DNA of 64,000 nt from Dryocosmus kuriphilus (taxonomy: Eukaryota > Arthropoda > Insecta > Hymenoptera > Cynipidae). Shown piece after piece: positions 21,110 to 34,000 of this stretch. The notes beneath the pieces are model-generated. The model saw nothing but the letters and a program-made list of their open reading frames with translations. It was not told the origin of the DNA and did no database searches. The stretch lies in contig CM076194.1 in NCBI GenBank assembly GCA_038277395.1, positions 182,704,907 through 182,768,906 of the forward strand, read 5' to 3'. A program made the position numbers and the translations under genes. Every line of letters begins with the position of its first letter. Position 1 is the stretch's first letter.

Positions 21110-21115
21110 TTTCCC
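21057..21115 (-). promoter_or_regulatory. -1 ribosomal frameshift signal between gag and pol
   Basis: On the - strand the heptamer G GGA AAC (21115-21109) sits in the correct phase of the gag frame. A six-base spacer TACCAG follows. Then comes a stem formed by GGCG-GATATTAGG pairing with CCTAATATC-AGAA-CGCC: a 9-bp and a 4-bp helix with an AGAA bulge and a 16-base loop. The gag stop (21093-21091) lies inside the stem. A -1 slip enters exactly the frame that is open into pol. Slippery sequence, spacing and structure all match the established pattern; GGGAAAC is a known retroviral slippery site. Confidence 0.85.
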
Positions 21116-23172
21116 TGGTTATATAAATAATAAGGACATTCTCTTTTAAAATGACCTGGCATTTTACAATAAAAACAACTCGAATCGTTATTTTCTTTCT
21201 TGTTTTCTGAATTCGAGTTTTTGCCTGAACTATCCTCTGTTTTATTTTTTCTGTTTCCGTTATTTCCCGGATTTTGGGGTTTATTTCCAAAATTTGGTTT
21301 TTGGGGATTTTGGTTTTTATTTTCCCCTGATGCGTTTTCTGTCTTTTCGTCCGGAAATTCTATCATAGGGTTACTTTGCCTTTGATTCCCTCCCAATGAC
21401 ATTTGGTTAAACATTGGGAACATCTGATTGTAATTTGGGAATCTTGGTTGGAATCCTGGTGGGATTCTAGGTCTGAAATTGGGTCTTGGGTTTTGTTGAA
21501 ATTGAGGTTGGAAGGGTAAAAATGGAAATCCGAATGGTGGGTATGGGTATCGCTTTTTAAAAGGCTTTTTACCTTGATTATTGAAATTTTTCCCGTTATT
21601 ACTTTCCTTTTTATCCTCTTTATCGGGTTCCGAATTATTCTTGTCCTTGTTTTCCTTTTGTTCCCTTTTTTCCTCTATTTTAGGTTCTGTTATTTGTAAC
21701 ACCTGACCTCTAATTTTCGATTTAACTAATTCTGTTTCCCATTCCTTTCCCAGTTCTTCGAGTTCATCAAATGTCTGAAAATCGTTTCTCTTTATATACA
21801 TTTTATATTCTATTCGCAGATTCTCGTATGTTCTACGCAATTCCCATTCTAAACTTTTTCTGGGATATAATTTTGTAAACAATTTTCTAATTTCTGTCAA
21901 ATAAGAATGAATATCCTGAGTTCTTTTTTGGTTACAAAACTTTATTTTTTGTCTAATTTCCTCGGAAAATTTCTCGTCAATGTATGCGCTTTTAAAATCC
22001 TCAAAAAAGTCGGATAAATTTCTCCACGAATTTTTATTAATTGAGAACCAGTCACGTGCATCCTCAATTAATACCGCGTCTAAATTTTCTAGTATGTCGC
22101 GGTCATCTATTTTGTACCCTCTTTTAAATCGTTTTAAATCTTCCAGGAAACTGGCTGGGCTATCCTCCTTATTATTTCTAAATTTGACCGGCCAATTTGT
22201 CATTATTTGGAATGGTGTTTGTACCATTCCAAATGGGAAATAAGTCGCTTGAATTGTTTCGTTTCTCCTATTTTCAGGTTCGTATTCGTTTTCAGAACTA
22301 TTTACATTATTCCGCGATCGTCTACTTGACCTTTCCCTTGATGTTAAATTTCTGCGCGATCTGTTATTATTAGAAATTAAATCGTATCCCTTGTCATCGC
22401 TGGAGTCAGAGTCGTAAATTCTGAAGTCTGTTTCTTTTTCCCTTCTTTTCATTGACGTTTTGTTTATTACTCTTTTACTGGTTTCCCTAGGTCTTTCTTC
22501 AAGGTCAAACTGAACTGAGTACCTACTGCGGGGTTCGTTTCGTTTATCTATAGGGGTTCTTTCTGATTTTGTTCTATCTATTGTTTCTTTTGTAAATGAA
22601 CTATGGGCCTGCGGGTTTAAATTATTTTTACGAATTTTTAATTGTTCCATTTTTTCTTTTAAAAATCTTTCTTTTTGTTTATTCATAAACTCGTTATATT
22701 CCGCGCTGTTTAGGAGTTCGTCTGTCTCTAACAAAAATTGAGTGTTGTTTTCTAAAAATGAGTCAATTTCGAATGTTTTATCGTTAATCGTCCCTAAGAT
22801 TTCTCGATCTTCTGTTAAGTTTGCTTGTTGCCTGGGTAAATTTAGCGTTGGCAAATCTGTAGGGTCCCAAGCTAATGACGCATAAGGGTTAATTATTTTA
22901 CTTGGTTCTTTGTTTGTAATTTCCAAGTCCCTACCTGATTTTCCCATTCTTGTTGTTTCGTTTTCATTCCTACGAAAACTTCTACCTCGTCCCACGGATC
23001 GGTTTATTATTTTGGGAATTGCACCCATTTTCGATGTTCTGTTTATTCCCGAGTCCGGAGTTGGAGGTGCCATAGCTCCCTCCAAGTCCAGGCTCTCTTG
23101 ATCGGTTTGGATTTCTGTTTGTTTCGGCATTTTGGGTTTATCTATCTTTAAATTTCCCGATCTGAGTTTCAT
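21091..23172 (-). CDS. gag: gag polyprotein
   Basis: A 693-residue structural protein that would assemble the particle and bind RNA. The first ~300 residues are polar and charged, with Arg/Ser-rich stretches. Residues about 309-482 resemble the Ty3-type capsid region (NWPVKF, DARDWFS, WRNLSDFFEDFKSAY, and a conserved-looking helical pattern). A Lys/Glu/Asn-rich segment follows, then a Pro/Phe/Gln-rich stretch (PPFGFPFLPFQPQF). A canonical CCHC zinc knuckle CFYCKMPGHFKREC ends the protein at residues 666-679. The ATG at 23172 is the first in a frame that has no obvious better start, though its -3 base is T. The stop TAG is embedded in the frameshift stem. Confidence 0.93.
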   Translation of the reverse strand: MKLRSGNLKIDKPKMPKQTEIQTDQESLDLEGAMAPPTPDSGINRTSKMGAIPKIINRSVGRGRSFRRNENETTRMGKSGRDLEITNKEPSKIINPYASLAWDPTDLPTLNLPRQQANLTEDREILGTINDKTFEIDSFLENNTQFLLETDELLNSAEYNEFMNKQKERFLKEKMEQLKIRKNNLNPQAHSSFTKETIDRTKSERTPIDKRNEPRSRYSVQFDLEERPRETSKRVINKTSMKRREKETDFRIYDSDSSDDKGYDLISNNNRSRRNLTSRERSSRRSRNNVNSSENEYEPENRRNETIQATYFPFGMVQTPFQIMTNWPVKFRNNKEDSPASFLEDLKRFKRGYKIDDRDILENLDAVLIEDARDWFSINKNSWRNLSDFFEDFKSAYIDEKFSEEIRQKIKFCNQKRTQDIHSYLTEIRKLFTKLYPRKSLEWELRRTYENLRIEYKMYIKRNDFQTFDELEELGKEWETELVKSKIRGQVLQITEPKIEEKREQKENKDKNNSEPDKEDKKESNNGKNFNNQGKKPFKKRYPYPPFGFPFLPFQPQFQQNPRPNFRPRIPPGFQPRFPNYNQMFPMFNQMSLGGNQRQSNPMIEFPDEKTENASGENKNQNPQKPNFGNKPQNPGNNGNRKNKTEDSSGKNSNSENKKENNDSSCFYCKMPGHFKRECPYYLYNQGNYQGGY

Positions 23173-24561
23173 TAATACAGATCGGACAATCGTTACAAAT
23201 CTTACTTTTCCTCCCTTTGTAGTGTCTACGGTTGTTTGGGCTGTACAGCCGTCGATACTACCTTAACCTGTAATTTAACTGTTTTGGGGACACCCTATAT
23301 ATATATGTGTTGCTCCCTATTGCTATAGTATATATATATTTCTATAGTACGATGTCCGTTTATTATTTGGACATCCTATATATAATGTCCTTTAAACCTG
23401 TTGGTTTCGTACTTGCCAACTCCCTTTGGGTTTTTTAAATTTACTCTAAATTTTATTTCTGATATTTCGGATTATTCTATTAATTCGTATGATCCGAAAA
23501 TTTGCTCCTTTTTGCTGTAAATAGCCTGGTTCATAAAGTACAGCGCGTGACCTTTGCGCGCTCAGTACTCGTGACCTCGCGGACAGCCCGCCGTCCGGTG
23601 AGTTACCCTCTGCCGTACCGCGGTCTGTATCACGCGCGTACACTGCACTCTCCCTGTCACGCAACTAGTCACCCTGTGACGTCTGATGGCTCGTAACAAG
23701 CACTTACATTGAAAATTTTACCTTCTTATTTTCCCATTTCTTTTCGTTAAAATTTCTCAAATTCGAAGTTAAATTCTAGACTGGTACTTATTTATATTTC
23801 CAGTCTCTTCGAGTTTGAGAATTGTATTTATTTCTGTTTCAACCAACTTTGTTTTGTTTGTGCCCAGCGTGACCTTGTACTGCCTAATTAAACGTTTAAT
23901 GCGAATTTTATCTTACTGTAGGTTTCCAAAGTTATTTATATTCCAACTTTTCGATAATTTTCTTTCCTTTAATGGTTTCAAAACTTATTACTTCCTAACC
24001 CATTTTAAAATTTTATTCCTTTTAAAATTGAACAGTTTTACAAAATTTTGGTTTCTTATAACACTTTTTCTTTTCACTTTATTTTTCAACTTGTGAGTTT
24101 TTTCTTTAATTTTACTTTCTTTGAAACCCCATTATCAACTTAAATATTTCTTTTCTATTTTTATTCAAACTTTCATTTTTAAATTAACCACTTTTCTGAC
24201 ACTTTTATTTTTCCCGATTTTGCTACTCTTAAATTTTCAATTTTAATTCTTTTCCGACTTGGTTATTTTATTTTTCACTTTAATACTTTGTCACTTTCTT
24301 AGACGGCATGGCGCGAACCCGAAACATGGTAAAATTATCAACAAAATCATCAAATCAATTATCTTCTTAAATCTATTACATAATATGCATGAGAGAAAAA
24401 AGAAAAAATGTTACCAGTTTATTACAGAATGGCATAGGCGGGAGACATGGCATGCAATATTGGAGTAAGGTGTCACAGTTTGGAGTTCGGAGTCAGGGTT
24501 TGGAGTTTTCCCAATCTTGGCGGGATGAGGAGGGAGATTAGGGAATTTTTTAGGTTTTTTA
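23173..24561 (-). other. 5' leader of the Ty3/gypsy element
   Basis: This 1.39-kb untranslated leader lies between the primer site and gag. Most of it (23700-24560) is AT-rich with no meaningful ORF. A GC-rich patch occupies about 23540-23690. Near gag is a structured AT zone with two copies of a GGACA-Y-CCTATATATA motif (about 23288 and 23369) and a perfect 7-bp hairpin, GATGTCC / GGACATC, at 23351-23375. Such structures could serve packaging or dimerisation, but that is inference. Confidence 0.7.
23200..23208 (-). promoter_or_regulatory. Candidate 5' splice donor upstream of gag
   Basis: On the - strand AAA/GTAAGA, with the GT at 23205-23204, lies 33 bases before the gag ATG, the place retroviruses carry their major donor. 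Other candidate donors are AAT/GTAAGTG at 23707, AAG/GTAAAA at 23721, and TTA/GTAAGT inside the 5' LTR at 24687. Confidence 0.45.
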
Positions 24562-24572
24562 GTTGGGCGCCA
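24562..24572 (-). other. Primer-binding site, tRNA-Lys type
   Basis: Two bases after the 5' LTR the - strand reads TGGCGCCCAAC. This matches the complement of the 3' end of a lysine tRNA for eleven bases, then diverges. Reverse transcription would start here. Confidence 0.75.
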
Positions 24573-24574
24573 GG

Positions 24575-25021
24575 TGTAGAGCATGGGATCTCACCGGGGA
24601 TGGGAGAGGATGTGGACGCCAAGATCAAGGTAAAGACACAATGAAGGAAAACAGAGTCATGTTAAAAAGAAATGTATATTGACTTACTAAGGTCGAGTTG
24701 TTTCGGAGTACTCCGAGTACATATAAATTCCCTTGTACGTCTTTCGTGTCGTCGATACAAAAATAAGCGATACGCTCAGGGCATCACGTCGCCTGGAGTT
24801 ACAAAGGCCACGACTAACTGTTCCCGCGAAACTCCCTTGAAGCTTGAAAGAAGACTGACTACTCACGACGACTGTCGGTACTGAGTGGAGACTAAAATAC
24901 GACTGACTGCCCGAGCGACGCGAGCCGCCGCCAGCCACACGCACGGGATCCCTCGTGGATTCCCGGGCGGGTTCGGCGCAGGGTCCCGTCGCTCGGCCAG
25001 CCATGTAACATTTCTGTTACA
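24575..25021 (-). repeat. 5' LTR of the Ty3/gypsy element
   Basis: 447 bp, one mismatch from 15388-15834. On the - strand it starts TGTAACAGAAATG and ends CTCTACA. A TATA-like string (TTTATATG on the - strand) lies at about 24720-24728, next to the palindrome CGGAGTACTCCG at 24704-24715, so transcription probably starts shortly downstream. A 105-codon open frame crosses most of it on the - strand, but nothing suggests that it is coding. Confidence 0.95.
24704..24728 (-). promoter_or_regulatory. Putative LTR core promoter: TATA-like box and adjacent palindrome
   Basis: The - strand string TTTATATG is followed by a perfect 12-bp palindrome CGGAGTACTCCG. Position and orientation fit a promoter driving the element. 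No other TATA-like string is as well placed in the LTR. Confidence 0.45.
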
Positions 25022-25025
25022 AACT
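25022..25025. repeat. Target-site duplication AACT, right copy
   Basis: Matches 15384-15387. The next two bases (AA) still fit the satellite before the sequence turns anomalous. Confidence 0.8.
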
Positions 25026-25380
25026 AACCCCCCCCCCCCCCCCCCGAAAAGAAATAAATCGGCAGGTCCTCCTCTTCCTCCTTAAAGAATTGTTGATAGC
25101 GACCACCTTCCGCCCCTTGGCCTCTTCCTTCCTTCTTCCCTCCTCCTCTTCTGCCCTCTTGGCCTCTTCCTTCCTTCTTTCCTCCTCCTTTTTTTTCCTT
25201 TTTTCTTTTTTTTACGACTTTCTTCCCTTTAAAAATTTAACTTTTTTGAACGAAAATTTAAGCTCTTGACCCCGAAAGTTACAAATAAACGATGAGATAA
25301 CCAAAAACCCCTTTTTTTCCAAACATAAAAAAACTTTTGAACGAAAATTCTTATCATTCTTTTTTTTGCGTGACCTTTCC
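25026..25380. other. Mosaic of element-internal and satellite sequence, probable assembly artefact
   Basis: After the right LTR the satellite should continue. Instead there is a C tract, then strings identical to the inside of the other LTR's neighbour: AATAAATCGGCAGGTCCTCC, then GGCCTCTTCCTTCCTTC, CGACTTTCTTCCCTTT and CTCTTGACCCC. These match 15882-16235 in the same order. They alternate with satellite pieces (AAAGAATTG, AGCGACCACC, GAACGAAAATTTAAGCT). This is what a consensus looks like when reads from both sides of identical LTRs are averaged. No gene is supported here. Confidence 0.75.
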
Positions 25381-27480
25381 ACCCCCAACGAATTAAAAAA
25401 AAAATAAAAACTATCACCAAAAAATAAAAAACCAGCCGACGTTTCGGTGCTCCTCCAGCACCCTTCTCAAGACTGACTGAAAAAAAATTAAATAGAACTT
25501 AGTTTGATTTCACTTATGGCGATCTGCGGAACTCGAGTCTGACAACTGCTGCCCCTCCGGTCACCAAGGACAAATTGAAAACTCAGGTATACAAAATCAA
25601 ACCCAGCACACACACCAAATGACCATCACCTAGCCAAGCTAAAACAAATAGTAAAGTGATAATAAGAAGAAGAAATTCCACTTACACCCAGACAAGTAAC
25701 TTCCAACTGACAGAAAAAAACAACATTTTTCATAGAGAAAAAGAGGACGGCGGATTTGGACCAACAAATAAAAGTAACTGAACAAAGAAAGAAGAAAGAA
25801 TTGAGAAAGCGACCACCAAAATCCCTCCTTTCTCAATTCCTTTTTTTATAAAAATTAAACAGTTTAAAGAAAATTTAAGATATGAAGAAGTAAATTAGAC
25901 AAAAATAAAACTAAACCTTACAAATTCTTTCCTCTTTCTTTATTTGATCTTTCTACCCCCAAAAATTAAAAAAAAAAATAAAAACTATCACCAAAAAATA
26001 GAAAACCAGCCAGCGTTTTGGTACTTCTCCTGCACGCTTCTCAAGACTGAAAAAAAATTCAATAGATCTTAGTTTGATTTCAACCATGGCGATCTCCGGA
26101 ACTCGAGTCTGACAACTGCTGCTTCTCCGGTCGCCAAGGGCAAACTGAAAACTCAGGTATACAAAATCAAACCCAGCAGACACACTAAATGACCATCACC
26201 TAGCCAAGCCAAAAAAAAAAATAGCAAAGTGATAAAAAGAAGAAGAAATTCCACTTACACCCAAACAATTGACTTCTAACTAACTTCAAAACCATATTTT
26301 TCATAGAGAAAAAGAGTACGGCAGATTTGTACCAGCAAATAAATGTAACTAAACAACGAAAGAGGAAGAATTGAGAAAGCGACGACCAAAACTCCTTCAA
26401 TTCCAATTTCTTTTTTTTATATAAAAATTTATCATTTGAAAGAAAATTTGGGCTATAAAGAATTGGATGAAACAAAATAAAATAAAACTAAAAATTAAAA
26501 ATTCTTTCATCTTTCTTTGTTTAAACTTTCCACCCCCAAAACAAAAAAAAAAAAAAAACTATCACCAAAAAATAAAAAACCAGCCAACATTTTCGGTGCT
26601 CCTCCAGCACACTTCTCAAGACTCAAAAAAAATTAAATAGAACTTAGGTAGATTTCACCCATGGCGATCTGCGGAACTCGAGTCTGGCAACTGCTGCCCC
26701 TCCGGTCGCCAAGGACAAATTGAAGACTCAGGTATACAAAATCAAACCCAGCAGACACACTAAATGACCATCACCTAGCCAAGCAAAAAAAAATAGTAAA
26801 GTGATAATAAGAAGAAGAAATTCCACTTACACCCAGACAAGTACCTTCCAACTAATTTAGAAACAACATTTTTCATACGGAAAAAGAGGACGGCGGATTT
26901 GGACCAACAAATAATAGTAACTAAACAACGAAAGAGGAAATAATTGAGAAAGCGACCACCAAAATCCCTCCTTTCTTCATTCTTTTTTTTATAAAAATTA
27001 AAAAGTTTAAAGAAAATTTAAGATATGAAGAAGTGAATTAAACAAAAATAAAACTAAAAATGAAAAATTCTTTCATCTTTCTTTGTTTGACCTTTCCACC
27101 TCCAAAAAGTTTTAAAAAAAAAAATAAAAACCATCAAAAAAAAATAAAAAAACCAGCCAGCGTTTTGGTACTTCTCCAGCACGCTTCTAAAGACTGAAAA
27201 AAAATTCAATAGATCTTAGTTTGACTTCAACCATGGCGATCTCCGGAACTCGAGTCTGACAACTGCTGCTTCTCCGGTCGCCAAGGGCAAACTGAAAACT
27301 CAGGTATACAAAATCAAACCCAGCATACACACCAAATGACCATCACCTAGCCCAGCCAAAACAAATAGTAAAGTGATAATAAAGAAGAAGAAATTCCACT
27401 TACACCCAGACAAGTAACTTCCAACTGACATAAAAACAACATTTTTCATAGAGAAAAAGAGGACGGCGGATTTGGACCAA
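25381..27480 (+). repeat. Satellite array, block 2 (about four monomers)
   Basis: Same orientation as block 1, with landmark copies at about 25530, 26095, 26672 and 27241. Both monomer subtypes are present. The fourth monomer is cut by the C tract in its ACCAACAAATAAAAG segment. No genes. Confidence 0.95.
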
Positions 27481-27500
27481 CAAAAAAAAAAAAAAAATAA

Positions 27501-30881
<3,381 letters not shown>

Positions 30882-31089
30882 AGTTTAAAAACTTTTAAAG
30901 AAAAAAAAACGGCAAAAAAAAAAAAAAAAAGAAGTAAAAAAAAAAAAAAAGGAAAAATTTTTCCCACCGAAACCAAAAACCCCCCCCCATTTTCCCTTTT
31001 AAAATATTTAAACATTTTAACGAAAATTTAAGACATGAAAAAAATTGGATAAAAAAAAAATAAAACTAAAAGCTTAAAAATTCTTTCCA
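30882..31089 (+). repeat. Degraded satellite sequence next to the C tract
   Basis: Fragments of the monomer are recognisable (AAACATTTTAACGAAAATTTAAG) but embedded in long A runs and a C run at about 30980. The quality improves to the right, which fits low-confidence consensus bordering the homopolymer. Confidence 0.8.
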
Positions 31090-34000
31090 CCTTTCTTTGT
31101 TATTTGACCTTTCCCCCCAAAAACAAAAAAAAAAAAAACCATCCACCAAAAAAAAAAAAAAAAAAAACCAGCCAACGTTTTCGGCACTCCTCCAGCACCT
31201 TCTCAAGACTGAAAAAAAAAAATAGAATCTTAGTTTGATTTGTCACCCCTGGCGATCTGCGGAACTCGGGTCTGAAAACTGCTGCCCCTCCGGTCGCCAG
31301 GGGGCAAACTGAAAACTCAGGTATATGAAAACAAACCCAGCAGACAAACCAAATAACCATCACCTAGCCAAGCCAAAACAAATAATAAAGTGATAAGAAG
31401 AAAAAAAAATTCCATTTACACCCAAGCAATTAACTTCCAGCTAACTTCAAAACAACATTTTTCATAGAAAAAAGAGTACGGCGGATTTGGACCAACAAAT
31501 AAAAGTAACTAAAAAAAACGAAAGAAGAAAGAATTGAGAAAGCGACCACCAAAACCCCCCTTTTTTTCAATTTCTTTTTTTACATAAAAATTTAACTTTT
31601 GAACGAAAATTTAAGCTATAAAGAATTGGAAAAAAACAAAAATAAAACTAAAAATTAAAAATTCTTTCACCTTTCTTTAAAAACCCTTTTTGACCTTTCC
31701 ACCCCCAAAAAAAAAAAAAAAAAAAAAAAACCATCACCAAAAAAAAAAAACCAGCCAACGTTTCGGCACTCCTCCTCCAGCACCCTTCTCAAGACTGAAA
31801 AAAAATTAAATAGAACTTAGTTTGATTTCACCCATGGCGATCTGCGGAACTCGAGTCTGAAAACTGCTGCCCCTCCGGTCGCCAAGGAAAAATTGAAAAC
31901 TCAGGTATACAAAATCAAACCCAGCAGACACACCAAATGACCATCACCTAGCCAAGTCAAAAAATAATAAGGGTAAGAAGATTAAAAAAATTCCATTTAC
32001 ACCCAAGCAATTAACTTCCAACTAACAGAAATCAAAACATTTTTCATAGAGAAAAAGAGTACGGCGGATTTGGACCAACAAATAAAAGTAACTAAACAAA
32101 GAAAGAAGAAAGAATTGAGAAAGCGACCACCAAAACCCCTCCTTTCTCAATTTCTTTTTTTATAAAAAAAACTTTTAACGAAAATTTAAGCTATAAAGAA
32201 TTGGATAAAACAAAAAATAAAAAAAAAAATTAAAATTCTTTCATCTTTCTTTATTTGACCTTTTCCACCCCCAAAAATTAAAAAAAAAAAAAAAACTATC
32301 ACCAAAAAAAAAAAAAAAAAGCCAACGTTTCGGTGCTCCTCCAGCACCCTTCTCAAGACTGAAAAAAAAAAAAAATTAAATAGAACTTAGTTTGATTTCA
32401 CCCATGGCGATCTGCGGAACTCGAGTCTGACAACTGCTGCCCTCCGGTCGCCAAGGGCAAACTGAAAACTCAGGTATACAAAATCAAACCCAGCAGACAC
32501 ACCAAATGACCATCACCTAGCCAAGCAAAAAAAATAATAAGTGATAAAAAAGAAGAAAAAATTCCACTTACACCCAAGACAATTAACTTCCAACTAACTT
32601 CAAAAAAACAACATTTTTCATAGAGAAAAAGAGTACGGCGGATTTGGACCAACAAATAAAAGTAACTAAAAAGAAAGAGGAAAGAATTGAGAAAGCGACC
32701 ACCAAAAAATCCCTCCTTTCTCAATTTCTTTTTTTTATAAAAATTTAAACATTTTAAAGAAAATTTAAGATATGAAGAAGTGAATTAAACAAAAAAAAAC
32801 TAAACCTTAAAATTCTTTTCATCTTTCTTTATTTGATCTTTCACCCCCAAAAAAAAAAAAAAAAAAAAAAACTATCACCAAAAAATAAAAAACCAGCCAA
32901 CGTTTGTGCAACTTCTCCAGCACGCTTCTCAAGACTCAAAAAAAAAAAATTCAATAGATCTTAGTTTGATTTCACCATGGCGATCTCGGAACTCGAGTCT
33001 GACAACTGCTGCCCCTCCGGTCGCCAAGGGCAAACTGAAAACTCAGGTATACAAAATCAAACCCAGCACACACCCAAATGACCATCACCTAGCCAAGCCA
33101 AAAACAAATAGTAAAGTGATAATAAGAAGAAGAAATTCCACTTACTTACACCAAGACAATTAACTTCTAACTAACTTCAAAAAACAACATTTTTCATAGA
33201 GAAAAAGAGTACGGCGGATTTGGACCAACAAATAAAAAGTAACTAAACAACGAAAGAGGAAAGAATTGAGAAAGCGACCACCAAAAATCCCTCCTTTCTC
33301 AATTCCTTTTTTTATAAAAATTAAACAGTTTAAAGAAAATTTAAGATATGAAGAAGTGAATTAAACAAAAATAAAACTAAAAATTAAAAATTCTTTCATC
33401 TTTCTTTGTTTGACCTTTCCACCCCCAAAAAAAAAAAAAAAAATAAAAACCATCACCAAAAAATAAAAACCAGCCACGTTTTGGTACTTCTCCAGCACGC
33501 TTCTCAAGACTGAAAAAAAAATTCAATAGACTTAGTTGATTTCAACCATGGCGATCTGCGGAACTCGAGTCTGACAACTGCTGCCCCTCCGGTCGCCAAG
33601 GGCAAACTGAAAACTCAGGTATACAAATCAAACCCAGCATACACACCAAATGACCATCACCTAGCAAAGCCAAAACAAATAGTAAAGTGATAATAAGAAG
33701 AAGAAATTCCACTTACACCCAACAAGTAACTTCCAACTGACATAAAAACAACATTTTTCATAGAGAAAAAGAGTACGGCGGATTTGGACCAACAAATAAA
33801 GTAACTAAACAACGAAAGAGGAAAGAATTGAGAAAGCGACACCAAAACCCCTCCTTTCTTCAATTTCTTTTTTTTTATAAAAATTAAAAATTTTAAAGAA
33901 ATTTAAGCTATAAAAGAATTGGATTAAACAAAAATAAAACTAAAAATTAAAAATTCTTTCATCTTTCTTTGTTTGACCTTTCCACCTCCAAAAAATTTTA

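Larger units (their letters stand above)
15388..25021 (-). mobile_element. Young, near-intact Ty3/gypsy LTR retrotransposon with two accessory ORFs
   Basis: The element is 9,634 bp, bounded by two 447-bp LTRs that differ at one position I can see (GGTGTTACAAAG versus GGAGTTACAAAG). It is flanked by AACT duplications. On the - strand the order is LTR, primer site, long leader, gag, pol (protease, RT, RNase H, integrase), ORF3, ORF4, polypurine tract, LTR. The RT-RNase H-integrase order and the YLDD motif place it in Ty3/gypsy (Metaviridae). I see no chromodomain and no recognisable envelope protein. I could not assign a clade from memory. Gag and pol have no internal stops. Confidence 0.95.

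Noticed and set aside
23446..23664. 72-codon frame in the leader on the minus strand
   Set aside because: It starts from a non-ATG codon in a GC-rich patch and has no recognisable content.
24687..25004. A 105-codon frame inside each LTR
   Set aside because: It lies in regulatory LTR sequence with no motif, and its presence in both LTRs follows from duplication rather than selection.
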